A model generated the notes under the pieces. The model searched no databases and was not told where the DNA came from. It saw nothing but the letters and a program-made list of their open reading frames with translations. The position numbers and the translations under genes were made by a program. A stretch of DNA of 64,000 nt from Siderastrea radians (taxonomy: Eukaryota > Cnidaria > Anthozoa > Scleractinia > Rhizangiidae), in contig OZ024889.1 of NCBI GenBank assembly GCA_964017195.1, forward strand, positions 58,103,574 through 58,167,573, read 5' to 3'. Of this stretch, positions 11,231-22,021 are shown piece by piece. Positions within the stretch are counted from its first letter, which is position 1. Each line of letters begins with the position of its first letter.

Positions 11231-13850
11231 ACGAATAAATAACAAACATTATTTCCAAAAAAAACTAAAAAAATAATTTTGAGTTTCTAAATGTTAGGTG
11301 AAAGAAACAATCCTAGCTCATTTCATATCTCAAACTTGTTTTGCTGAATCTGACCTTCTGTCTTGCTGCTCTTAGTTCTTTCCTTTAAAGATACCTTGAA
11401 CTTACTCAAGATAAAACGTGTTATGCCCCAAATATTTGTGTTTCCTTCTTAAGTTTCGAACACAAGTGAAGTCATGTGAAGTTAATCGTATACTGAACCA
11501 GTTTCGACTAGGTTGGCGTTTTACAAACACTTATAAGCTAAAAGCATTTTAATTAGTGAATTCCTATCGCTCTATCTCACACTGGGTTATCATATCAGAT
11601 ATTTGCTGTACACATGATTAGTATTTGCTTTGTCACGGACAATAAGCACGCAAACTTGCTTCGATTGGACTTTTTCAGTCAACGCTTTCCTAACCCGAAA
11701 AAATGGCCTTTAGAGAAAAAAAACAGTCACTCATGTGTATGTAATGCAAGTAATTTTCTATTTAATTAAAAAAAAAGGATTGCTTCGTGGTATTGGTTAT
11801 AGAAATTGATCTTAAAGACGGTCTGAAGTAGTTTTGTCACCTGGCCAGCTTCAATACTTAAAGTGTTCAATTTCTTAGAGCTGAAAAGTGTCTGTTCGAC
11901 CTCGCATAAGAAAGCTGACCCAACCTGTCTCTGGTTTATGATCAAATACTTGCTGTTTTTGAGCTGTAGAGAAGACAACGTTTTGTTTTTTCTCACGGAA
12001 AATGACCATACAAACTACAGTTGATTGAACATTCCACGCATTCCTACCATGAAGAAGCTGGCTTTTTATTTAATGCATTATCCTTTATGTTTTCCTACAA
12101 TATTTATTTGCATTTAATACAAAACAGATCGATCCCTGGTATAGTTTGTTGCTCAGCATCCGACCAAAGGCGGTTTGTAACTGCCCTTTCTCAATCAAAG
12201 AAGTTCTGAATTTTGTTAGAGACAATCCACTTACTCGCAAATACAATGTGAAAGTGCTATATTTTTTCGTATCCGTGGCTCAATTAAAATTTCTGAAAGG
12301 TCCTATCTTGCCACTATAAAGCTGATAACACATTTCATCAGCCATGCGTCATATGCTTACTTCTGAAGACCACTTTCTTAGTTAGTTAAGTATTCGATGC
12401 AGAAATAGAAAAAGGAATAATTGGGTCTTAGCTCCACACACAAGCATAATAATAGTTATAACATTATAAATCTTGGTTATTGAATTCCTAGCTTTTTCAC
12501 CACACACAGATTATAAGCTAATGAATCTAAATATCGCCTTGTGGGGAGTTGGATTTCGCGTCAACTGTTGTGGCGTTTAAAAGTTTTCGCCCCGAAGCAA
12601 AGATATGTCCAAAACAAATATCCAACAAAGATTGCCAAATTTGACAGATTACTGAATTAAAAAAAAAAATTGTTCCAGTCGCGTTTGTTGGATTCGTTAC
12701 GTATTTTTAATGACGAGGTGCATATCCAGTTCCAACTCCCCACCGGTAGTTTCACTGGGTATTCAAAAAGCGTCAGTTTTCGCCCTCGAAGATTCACTCT
12801 TTTGCACAGAACGATGCCTTCACTAAGTCTGTGTTGAACTGCCGCGAGTGAAAGTTCCCCAAAACAAACAATCGCAGGAAAACTGAGTTCGCTTCTTCTT
12901 GGAATACTCTGCTTGCCACAGACCAAGAAGCGCGACATACTGGTACTCGGGCTTGAACTGGGCAACATGCCTTATTGATACACTGAACTGTTTTTTGAAG
13001 AAGGTTTGTCACCTAGCCAGTTTCAGCTCTTTAAGTGCTCAAACGCTTTTTATCTTACAAGTGCCTGCTCCATCTTGAAAAAATAGATAACGTTGTTTTC
13101 AGTTGTTCCCTGTGCCTGGTTCAACATATACGCATCAAATATTGACTGAATATTTGTCGCCTTGCTGTCCTCGATCGATCTTCTCTTTGCACTGTTCATT
13201 CCAGTTATGTGTTTAAGACACTTAACTTGTCACAAATGTACGAAATTTCCATGTACGTGCATAAATGCTCTTTTAGCCATCAGAGGACTTTATCAGGTGG
13301 AGTTTCCAACAAAGAACGAGCCACGATTAGTTTTTACCGATTTTATTCAAGGCATAAGGGGAGGGCTTGAAAGTGTCGAATTCCGACTTTTTCAACTTAT
13401 CGATCTTATTTCCATCCTGGCAGTCCAAAGCGAAGGACATTTCTTAATAGTTTATGTGGACTAGAATAACCACTTTTTAAATTGTACCATTATCATAAGG
13501 CTTCCATGATGCAAATGTGCTTTTCGCAAAAAATAAAGAACAGTGATTGTAAATTTACTAGTTAATGACGAGACTCCCAAATCCTGTCACCGGCAGACAT
13601 TAAACCGCTTCGTTGACTTTCTTTGTCGATTTTCAATTTAGGAAAGGTTACTGCCAAAAAATAGTTTCCTTTTTCTTAGCGGAGCACCTTTGCTAAGCAA
13701 ACCGATGGGAGAAATTTTGGTTGTGACGTCAGCGTACGTCCGTACAGACTCTAGGGGAGGTGGAGGGGAGTCCCAAGGCTACCCGACCGTGGGGAGGAGA
13801 ATGCCACCTTCTAAAAAAGAGGTTCTTTAATTAAGCTTTAGCAAAATGAT
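11231..13850. other. Intergenic DNA with one diverged direct duplication
   Basis: No exon or RNA gene is recognisable. About 11823-11910 and 13000-13075 are diverged direct copies: both contain TTTGTCACCT.GCCAG.TTCA followed by TTAAAGTG/TTAAGTGCTC. Open frames here (11766-11996, 12657-13012, 13162-13464) lack domains and I take them as chance. Confidence 0.4.
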
Positions 13851-13851
13851 T

Positions 13852-14684
13852 GTTCCGACCATGAGCTATAGGAAACATGGATTCTGAGTTCTCATCAAAC
13901 GTTTTTTCTAGCAAACAGCGATGAAATATGTCTACTTCTCAATAAAACTATCACCTTACCGTCATTTCTGCTGTCTCTTGTCTTTGATTTCTGCTTTATC
14001 TTCTGCAAATATCCCTGTTTCTCCCCGATTCTTCGGTGAGTTCGATTCAGATATGCTTACTCTTAGCGCCCACCATTTTGAAAAACTACTCATTCCCAGT
14101 TCTACGCAGCCAACTAAAATCCCTCCTAAAGCCCCCCTAAAGCCCAATGGGTAGGCCAACTTTTCCAGGTTATGGTTACAAGCTCGTAAGAACATTGCAC
14201 GACGGACTTCCATATATGGAAGGTCGTCGTGCAACGGATTAAGAGTTACAATTCAAATTAGGTTCTGTCGGGGGGACTGGAAAGAGCTTTTTGCTCTTAC
14301 CAGCTGAAGGGGAATTTGAAAAACAATAGCGATTGTCTTTTCGGCCCTACGATTGGCCAAAGGCACAAATCTCCTAGCAAACCCAGTGGCTTTAGGGCGG
14401 CTTTAGGAGGTTTTCTAGTTGGCTGCGTAGAACTGGAAGTTAAAAGAACTGGGAATGAGTGGTTTTTCAAAATGGCGAGCGGTAAAAGTAAGCATATCGA
14501 ACTCACCGAAGAATCAGGGATATTTGCAGAAGATAAAGGAGAAATCAAAGACAAGGGACAGCAGAACTGACGGTAAGGTGATAGTTTTGTTGAATAGTTG
14601 ACATATTTCATCGCTGCTTGCTTGAAACAACGTTCGATGAGAACTCAAAATCCATGTTTCCCATAGCTCATGTTCCGACAGTTT
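13852..14684. repeat. Inverted duplication of a small exon-like unit (head to head)
   Basis: Arms at about 13852-14155 and 14383-14684 are inverted copies. Each carries, pointing outward, an AAAATGG start, a short acidic/lysine-rich frame and a GGTAAGGTG splice donor. Starts are 14076 on minus and 14472 on plus. The right frame runs 32 codons to a stop just before the donor; the left has a stop at codon 10. So both look like decayed first exons with their promoter. The spacer contains an imperfect 41-bp palindrome (14195-14235). Confidence 0.55.
14195..14235. repeat. Imperfect 41-bp palindrome
   Basis: TTGCACGACG... on the left pairs with ...CGTCGTGCAA on the right around a central CCATATATGG. 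It can form a cruciform or hairpin in the spacer between the two inverted exon-like units. Confidence 0.6.
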
Positions 14685-14719
14685 TAAACTTTAAAAAAAT
14701 AGCTAATATCTATACTGAA

Positions 14720-14936
14720 ATTATGAATCTACGAAATTCATATATTTGAACTGCTGAATGAAGAAATAAATGTAAAGAAGTTGCTCGCAGCTAGTTATTA
14801 ACGCAACTTATGCAGTTGCGAAAAGAAAGCCTGAAAAACTGAAAGCCTGATTTTTTCAGGCTCTCTTTTCGCAACTGCATGAGTTGCGTTAATAACTGCG
14901 AGGATTTTCTTTACATTCATTTACATTTAATATCTA
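14720..14936. repeat. Two fragments of the tRNA-containing repeat, head to head (hairpin)
   Basis: The left part (GAAATTCATATATTTGAACTG through TGCAGTTGCGAAAAGAAAGCC) matches the ~251-bp unit tandemly repeated at 50191-51414. It lacks the tRNA-like core. The right part is the same tail inverted (GGCTCTCTTTTCGCAACTGCATGAGTTGCGTTAATAACTGCG...). The two fragments together form a long stem at 14790-14910. Confidence 0.7.
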
Positions 14937-15084
14937 TACTGCTTAAAGAGGAAGGCGACAAAGTCAAGTTGCAAACCGAAATTTGTCTTTGAGGACTTTC
15001 TCTTTCTTTCTCTTTCTCTTTCTTCCCTTTCTGCTGCGAACTCGGTCAGCACATCGGTTTAGTTCGCAGCATTATAGGCACCGG

Positions 15085-15390
15085 TCGCTACATAGCAGAG
15101 CTAGTGCCTTCTGTTTTTCTTCTTTTTTTCTTGTCCAGAACCATGGTTTTTGCGATGGTCCGAACACATTTTCCCAGGAAAAACACCCGTGCTTATCGCA
15201 ACTCACTAACTAACGTAACTCGCGTAACATCGAATCGAGTGAAAATACATGTAGCTTGAATTCACACTATTTGGCCGCAGTCCCGACATCAAACACAGCA
15301 GAGCCAGTGCCTTTCGATTTTTACTGTCCACAACCATGGTTTTTGCGGCGGTCCGAACCCATTTTCCCAGGAGAACACCTGCCTGTTTAG
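15085..15390. repeat. Diverged direct duplication (about 200-bp spacing)
   Basis: Blocks at 15090-15190 and 15285-15390 share AGAGC.AGTGCCTT, ACCATGGTTTTTGCG and CGGTCCGAAC.CATTTTCCCAGGA. No coding signal is seen. A CTTTCTCTTTC tract precedes the first block. Confidence 0.6.
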
Positions 15391-15453
15391 TCGACTGAGC
15401 TGCGATCAATAAACAGCTGTTTCAAGTATGAAACTTAATTTGACGACAAAGCA

Positions 15454-15560
15454 GCTTGGTTAAGTGGTTAGCGTGAGATATCTCCCCTTACGCTCCAGGG
15501 GCAGCAGCGGCAATGGATTCGAATTCCAGAGGGAGGAAAGTTTTTTTTCATTCATTCTTG
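15454..15560 (+). repeat. Possible tRNA-derived SINE head
   Basis: TTGGTTAAGTGGTTAGCG resembles a Pol III A box. About 50 bp further, GGATTCGAATTCC resembles a B box, followed by a T-run. It does not fold into a full tRNA and I see no target duplication, so this is tentative. Confidence 0.3.
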
Positions 15561-15772
15561 GCTTTTCTGTGGGTGTTGGTTATTATGTGCATACGGTGGT
15601 TCTAACTTTTAAGTCTTGAGCAAAATCCTAAAGCGTGACCATTCAAATGGAAGCTTAAAACCTTACAAGAGTGTCATGGTATATCATATTTCTGTTTGCT
15701 TTCCCGGTTGTTATAAAACAATACCTAGTAAATCAAACATGATTTCGTGCAACCTTCAATTTTCCGAACTCC

Positions 15773-15943
15773 TAGCCTGTTCCAGGCTCCGAGATAGTGG
15801 GGGAAAGGGCGAATAGAAAACGAGGGCGAAAAAACGGGCGCCCGCCACCGCCCCCTTTTTTCCCCAGGCTCCCGCGCGCGTATTATTTTCGCGTTCCCCT
15901 TGTCTTCCCGCCGACCCTACTATCTGAGAGCCTGGAACAGGCT
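15773..15943. mobile_element. Small MITE, 24-bp terminal inverted repeats, TA flanks
   Basis: The left end AGCCTGTTCCAGGCTC continues into CGAGATAGT. The right end is its reverse (ACTATCTGAGAGCCTGGAACAGGCT). Flanking TA suggests a TA target duplication, as in Tc1/mariner- or Harbinger-derived MITEs. The interior is unusually GC-rich for the window. Confidence 0.65.
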
Positions 15944-16555
15944 ACCGAACTCCCGATTTTTCGAACCAATTTTTGTTTCCCTAGGAGGTTCAAACTATCT
16001 GGATTCCACTGTAATTTAAAAATGAATAAGTTCCAGCAATTAAAAAAAAGGTAAACTTGGCTAAATCTGAGCATTAGCTTTCTTCAGAAATGCCTTGTAA
16101 AAGCCCATTAAACTGTCATCTTATGATGACGTGAACGTGTCCAAATCTATTAGGCGGTTTTTATGCAAATTCATTACACCATTTTTATTATTTTGCGTTT
16201 GGTAGGTAGTTAATCTCTGCTTAAAAATAAACTCTTTCCTACAGATCTTCCCTTCAATTGGTTAATTTAGCCTTGGACCCTTTGGATGACATCATGACGC
16301 CAGAGACAGAAGTCTCTGTTTGGCGCAGAGTGATCGTGTCCAAGGTATTACCGATCCCCAACGCAGGAATGACCAGCCCAAAGGACGACGGCGTTGGAGG
16401 TAACAGTTTGCTCTTACCAAATACACTGAGTCCAGTTGAACCCCAAATGCTAGGATACATGCGGTAGCAACAATTATAGCATGGTTTTCTTCCGTGTTTC
16501 TTTGGCCATTCAGATGTCCTAGTCAGGTCTACATCGTAATAATGTTTTAAGATAA

Positions 16556-16705
16556 AGAGGAGGAAAAGCAGCAGAAGAAGAATAAGAAGAAGAAGAAGAG
16601 GAACAACAACAACAACAACAACGACGACGACGACGACGACGATGACGACAACGACAACAATAACAACAACAACAACAACAACAACAACAACGAGAACAAG
16701 AAGAA
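16556..16705. repeat. Compound trinucleotide microsatellite (AAG/AAC/ACG)
   Basis: Runs of AGA, ACA and CGA triplets change from one to the next across about 150 bp. Reading this tract on the minus strand gives the low-complexity valine/leucine open frame at 16254-16727, which is not a gene. Confidence 0.9.
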
Positions 16706-17970
16706 CAATCAGGCCCGTTGAGATCAAAACATTGTATTTCTAGAATAATTCCGGGAAAATGTTTGGACGGGAATAGGTGAGAATAACTGGGTTAGAAACA
16801 TCAGTCCAAGCTAACCGCAAAATAGCTGTGAACGGCCCGGTCTTGTATGAATGTTTACCATGTAAGCACATTTCTCAGGCCCTGGACAAACGGATGCAAA
16901 TCGTTTAACACTGTTGAGTTCAACATGTTATGAAAATTAATGCCATCCTGCATTATTCCACATGGTAGCCAAACGTGTGTAACATGTTGAATTGAGCAAT
17001 ATTGAAAGATGTTGAATGGGAATGTTGTATTCGTTTGTCCGAAGCCTCAGATTAGAAACTAATTTTTTGTTTCAAAACATGTGTGAGCATAAGAACTATC
17101 GGCAAAAAAATGTTCTCTTAATACTGAAGCTGCTTCTCGAGAAGGTAATATAGGTGGTACTGACAACAATTTAAAATGTAGAGAGTGTGGGTTCAATACA
17201 TAAATGGTCAACTGTCATGCCATTTTTAATGTATAACCACCCTCGCCTGAAGGCGCAGACGTTTGTTAAACTGCACTCGCTTGTTAAGCAGAGAGGTACC
17301 AAGACTCTGACATTGCTCTTCAAATTAAACTTTATTCTATTGAAGACCACATCTTTAGACTACAACTCATCTCTCAGCCACTATACTTCTATTGACAACT
17401 GATTAGTATCAACTGCAACTGACAGCTACTACGCAACTACTTCTTCTGCTACTGAACCACAACCGCTAGTGCAACCAATTATATATACCGTCACTGAAGA
17501 CATGTTTGGGTTTCCTAACCTCAAGAACTGGGCCACCCCAATATGCACTTGATAAGAACACCAAAATATACCAACGGAACAAAGGGAACAAATGGCATCT
17601 AGACATGATTGAAAACACGGGATAATTTTAGGATAAAGTACTAGCCATAGCCTAGAACTAGGGAATAAATCGGTAAGATCCAGAATTGGTCCTAACGTTA
17701 ACCACTCTGGGTGGTCTTTGGCCGAGGTCAGGGAATTTTCCCAAACGTGCTCACAGCTAAAATTACTGCCAACTCTCAGACTCACAGACAAGTAGGAAAT
17801 GACACTAAACGGCAACGAAACCCTTCGAGTAAGACGACCTTTACATCGCTACTAGCTAGGTCATAGCAGGAATTTAAACCAAGCGTCACGAACCGACATT
17901 AGCCACTACAAAGTAATATTCAATTTTCAACTTCCTAACACGTTTTTGAGCTACGGAAATCAACCCGAAG
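16706..17970. other. Intergenic DNA, nothing recognised
   Basis: No gene, RNA or clear repeat structure. Open frames at 17187-17402 (plus) and 17429-17815 (minus) have no recognisable domain. Confidence 0.4.
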
Positions 17971-18360
17971 TTAAAGGGGCATGATCACGAGGATTTCGCA
18001 GATTTCTGGTCAAAACTGTGCTAAAATTATCGGTAGCTAACTTTATCCATGGCCAACATTGTGTTTGAACATTTAAAGGAACATATTAACTTAATTTCAT
18101 TAAGAGAAAACAAACCATGACCATTTAATATCGATTTAATGTCAACACGCTGAAAGAATTTGAAAAGTTTAGCCTAATTTTTTCAAATTGCAATCCATTT
18201 CCATCCGTGCCATCCGTAACAACAGGCGACAGAAAACAGTTTCAGTGAAGTAATAGTCTTTGGTAACAAAACTAGACCATTATTTGTGGGCATTCATTGA
18301 TGTGAGGACATATTTTTGATTTTTAAAATGAACTAAAATAGCATGACTATGCCCCTTTAA
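17971..18360. mobile_element. MITE with TTAAAGGGGCATG ends
   Basis: The left end reads TTAAAGGGGCATGATCACG. The right end, reversed, begins TTAAAGGGGCATAGTCATGC. It is flanked by TTAA on both sides. The first nine bases of its termini are the same as in the 792-1359 element, so the two probably belong to one family. It is 390 bp and non-coding. Confidence 0.7.
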
Positions 18361-18540
18361 ATGTTTCCTTGGGTGGCTTGTTTTCACTTTTTTTCAAAGG
18401 CTTGAAATGCTCTTGTTTTGGTGCCCAGTAAGTAAGTGGCTTACCATTAAGGACATAATAGCGTCAAGTTCGCCGCAAAGAAAGCAATCAACTTCTAGTT
18501 GCCGTCCGTGGCTCACACTGAAAGTCTGCGCTTAAATTCC

Positions 18541-19463
18541 TTACCAGTTAATCTCCACAGACTTCAGGGATCTCAGAATCACTCCACTAGTATCGCCATG
18601 TGAATTCTCACTGAATAATAGGCGCTTCCGCGGACAACGACAGAATAGCTTCTTCAAAGACATCTTAAATTCTGGCATTTTGAAGCTGTAAACAACTGGA
18701 TTCAGAAACGAATTTGCGTATTGTGCTACCATAATGAGGTGCACCGAGAACGAATACGCGTGAGGCATGTTCTTTATAAACGCAAGACCGATACCAGTAG
18801 GCAAACAAAGGATGATCGATAGGGTTGTAACAATCAGTAGAGTCTTAGCAAGCTTTCTGTTTTGCTCCATAGATTTGCAGGTTTTGGTGGGCGACCGGTT
18901 CCGTCCAATTGAAATCCAAATCGCAAGATACGCACCAGTGACGACCAGGACTGAGATAATTACTGTAACAGCCATCACGAATCTACAAGAACTAAATATA
19001 TCGAAATGTAAAGCTATAATAGCATTTGAGACTGCTAGAAGCCAAACGATTCCCACAGATACATGGTAGTGCCATATGCTGAAAAGTCGATTGCGAAACG
19101 GCCACAATATGGCAACCATTCTCTCTCTAAAGAAATCAAAGCCAATGATGATATTGAAGCCATTAATCCTAGAGTATCAACGACCGTAGCTGTTTTATTT
19201 ACAGTTTTGTTAATATCACTTCCAGTCATCGCTGCAATACCATCGAATAACCACAGTATGAGAGCAATTCCCACTAAGATATCGGCAACTGCAAGATTGA
19301 TGAGGAGATAGCTGGTGCGTTTCAATCGTTTCCGAATACTCCAGAAGATGTAAATTGTGATAAAGTTGCCTGTGAGAATCAAAAATGCTTCACAGATGTA
19401 CACCACCATCCAAGAAGCCTCCCTGAACAACTGAGAGTTGTCGTTGTGGCTTTTGTTATTCAT
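18541..19463 (-). pseudogene. Class A (rhodopsin-family) GPCR, single exon, frameshifted
   Basis: Two overlapping frames, 19463 to about 19126 and 19119 to 18541, together span one intronless seven-helix receptor of about 306 aa. The first holds the N-terminus and TM1-TM3, with ICEAFLILTGNF in TM1 and INLAVADILVG in TM2. The second holds TM4-TM7, the NPVVY (NPxxY) motif, helix 8 and a CRCP palmitoylation-like site. The join falls right after the ER of the E/DRY-type motif, in GAGAGAGA, where one extra GA dinucleotide shifts the frame. Ligand unknown; small-receptor cnidarian expansions near the melanocortin/adenosine group look similar. It could be a recent pseudogene, a null allele or an assembly error. 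Confidence 0.85.
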
Positions 19464-19539
19464 TGTAACAATTAATTGCTACTGGACGGGTAAATCACGA
19501 ACGGCCTTTTTAAACATTTCTTATCCACGATAAGCCATC

Positions 19540-19950
19540 AATAATAAATTAGAGCCGTTTTAATTTTGTAAGGTGGTTGTTAACGGCCTCAGAAATAAAA
19601 TGTTTACCTTCTTTTGTAGGATAGGAAACCAATCAGCTTCGCCAACTACAATATTTTGGAAACGCAATTAGCTAATCAAGTTTTGGGCATCGTTCAGGTT
19701 GTCGAATACGCTTTCAAAAGATAAACTTCCGCTAATTTGTTTCATATTATAGTGACGACGCTTTAAAAAAAACCATGAGTTCATCTTTTAAATGAAAAAC
19801 GTAGTTAGATTCATCCAGGCCAACTAAAAGTCAAGCTTATGTCGTCAATTAAAGGAGCTCAGCGACAGTCTTAGTTGGGTAATTATCATCACACTAGGAC
19901 ACACCTTCTTGAATTGAATATTTAATCTTTTTATCCACACCGATAATTAA
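19540..19950. repeat. GPCR upstream flank, copy A of a three-copy segment
   Basis: It begins at ATCAATAATAAAT and ends at CACCTTCTTGA...ATTTAATCTTT. The same ordered blocks recur at 20717-21480 and 26618-27480, including CAAATCAGCTT/CAATCAGCTTC, AAACGCAATTAGC and AATTATCATCACA. This is the immediate 5' flank of the receptor gene, so the copies track receptor duplication. Confidence 0.75.
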
Positions 19951-20331
19951 GAGATTAAAAAATAAACATTTTCTATTGCAGGTTGCTTGCTTTCTGTCAT
20001 TTGGATCCTCAATATTCAAATGTCAATTATTCCTGTCCCGCAGGAAGCGGGTTGGTTCTCAGAAATCAATTTTAAAATGTAAGAAATTAAAAAGAATTGC
20101 CAAGGATACAAGCTAAAGGCAGTCTTTTCTTCTACACAATAAAAAAAACTACCAAGAAAGCCTACAGCTTGCGTCATCATGAGACCCACTCTTGCGTCAT
20201 TGCACAGACCCACTCTTCGATAACTGAAATGGCTGTTCTTATACCAGGTTTTGTAAGATGGCGTACATCAAGAAGAGCTGTACAATTGTGGGGACACACC
20301 TTATCTATCCAACTCAAAATTTCCAGCAGTA

Positions 20332-20382
20332 AACATCAGAGTACATCAAAGCTCATTGACAACATCAGAGTACATTGTCACC
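20332..20382. repeat. Short direct repeat, ACATCAGAGTACAT
   Basis: ACATCAGAGTACAT occurs twice within 50 bp, just beyond the point where GPCR similarity stops. It may mark a deletion scar or slippage. Confidence 0.5.
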
Positions 20383-20398
20383 TATATCTCGATCTTCC

Positions 20399-20638
20399 AG
20401 ATATCGCTGCAATTCCATCCCACAGCCACAGTATTAGAGCTATCCCCACTAAGATATCAGCAACCGCAAGATTGATGAGTAAATAGGTGGTGCGTTTCAA
20501 TCGTTTCCGAATACTTCAGAAGATGTACACTGCGACAGAGTTTCCTTTGAGAATCAAAAATGCTTCACAGATGTATATCGCCATCCAAGGAATGTCACTG
20601 AACAAATGTAGGCTATCGTCGTGGCTTGTGCTTGTCAT
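20399..20638 (-). pseudogene. Truncated GPCR paralogue (TM1-TM2 only, nonsense)
   Basis: From the ATG at 20636-20638 the frame matches the N-terminus of the receptor at 18541-19463: WMAIYICEAFLIL, then SIRKRLKRTTYLLINLAVAD and ILWLWDGIAAI. The tryptophan codon after VYIF is TGA. Similarity ends at about 20399, before TM3. A GPCR-like frame plus a 5' flank matching its neighbour shows it is a duplicate that lost two thirds of its coding region. Confidence 0.85.
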
Positions 20639-20716
20639 TGTTACAATTTCTCTACTGCCGAAAGTGAAGGACATGTACAAGCAGCGTTTTACGAACACAT
20701 TCAAAACAAAACAAGT

Positions 20717-21480
20717 CATCAATAATAAATCGGAGTCGTCAAAAATCTTCAGCCTCTGAAATTAACTCTTTCTTGTGTTGGATGGGATCCAAATCAGCTT
20801 TGGTATTGTATTTTTCAAACGCAATTAGCAAACTCAATCATATGTAGGGCAACGTCAAGTTTATCGCATACGGTTACTTGGACTTGATAAGAAATAAATC
20901 ATAGGCGTAAGCTGTTTTATGAAAAGTGAACTTTTCTTTTTCTACGTTTTTGTCATACTGTTTTAAGACGCCATAAATTAACATTTAAATTCAAAACAGT
21001 TAGATCTATCTATAAATTCCATAAACAGTAAAACTTAGCAAATTATTATTAAACACGGTCTTATCGTGAAGATTTCGCGAAAATTAATAACCCGCGCAAC
21101 TTAATTTTGTTTCTGCAGTGGTTTTTGCTAACTTCCTTAAAGCCAACATATATCTTCATATGTCGACTGAGGAAAAAAAAATAAATAAAACCAGCAAGGC
21201 CATTCTAACTATTAAGCCTATGTCACCAATTGAAGGAGCATAGCGACATTCTAACTTTGTTAATTATCATCACATTAGGAGGCACCTTCTTGACTATTTA
21301 ATCTTTTTTTTTTCACACAGGTAATTAACTATCGCCGAAAATAATAATAATTTTCTTTGTTTGGATTAATCACATTATCCTTTCAAATTTCTTTTTGTCA
21401 TTTCCCACTGTCGCACCAAGAAATGCACCTTTTAGTAAAATCAAATTCACGGTATCAACACACGAGCAAGTTCACTTTTC
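20717..21480. repeat. GPCR upstream flank, copy B
   Basis: This is the second copy of the receptor 5' flank. It follows the truncated receptor and extends further than copy A, through TTTCTTTGTTTGGATTAATCACATT. It is co-linear with copy C at 26618-27480. Confidence 0.8.
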
Positions 21481-21597
21481 CTTAAGCCAATCTTGTTGGA
21501 AACACTTCTTTTAACTCCTACCTTAACCCCTTTGACCCTATTTTGCCTGGGATTTTTTTGAGTGAAAAAGACTTGAGTGGACAGTGTGTAGCGTAGT

Positions 21598-22021
21598 TCC
21601 GGGGGGGGGGGGTATATTCAATAAAGTTTTATACGGGGAGGCTCCGCCCAGAAATTCAAACCCTTACCCTTTGGTATACTAATTTTCACCAAAATGGTAC
21701 CCCTTTCGTAAATCTACACGAAAACTGCACCCCTTTCTTATAGCCAAAACAATAGAATTTCAGTCGTTCTGGTTCAGTTGCTAAAAGGGTGCAAGCTTTT
21801 ATGTGTTTCGCGTTGTCATTTCTGCCAAAATTTGGCACCCTGTCATACACTTAGCTTTAGCCGCCATCTCTTCCACTTTGCGGCAGATTTTGCTACCCTT
21901 TCATATTCTAAAATGACCATTTTCCCTACCCTTTAGCATACTGCGAGCTTTTTAAAGGCATCCTTACGGGCGAAGCCTCCCCGTATATAGCCCACTATAG
22001 ATACTACCCCCCCCCCCCGGG
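21598..22021. mobile_element. MITE with G-run/C-run ends
   Basis: The left end is a run of 12 G followed by TATATTCAATA...ACGGGGAGGCT. The right end mirrors it: AGCCTCCCCGTATATAG...ACTA then a C run. GCGTAGT flanks both sides (21591-21597 and 22022-22028), probably the target duplication. The interior repeats ACCCTTTC/ACCCCTTT words. It sits between flank copy B and the left VWA-PAN gene. Confidence 0.65.

Noticed and set aside
16254..16727. 157-codon frame rich in Val/Leu on the minus strand
   Set aside because: It is a translation of the trinucleotide microsatellite plus random flanks.
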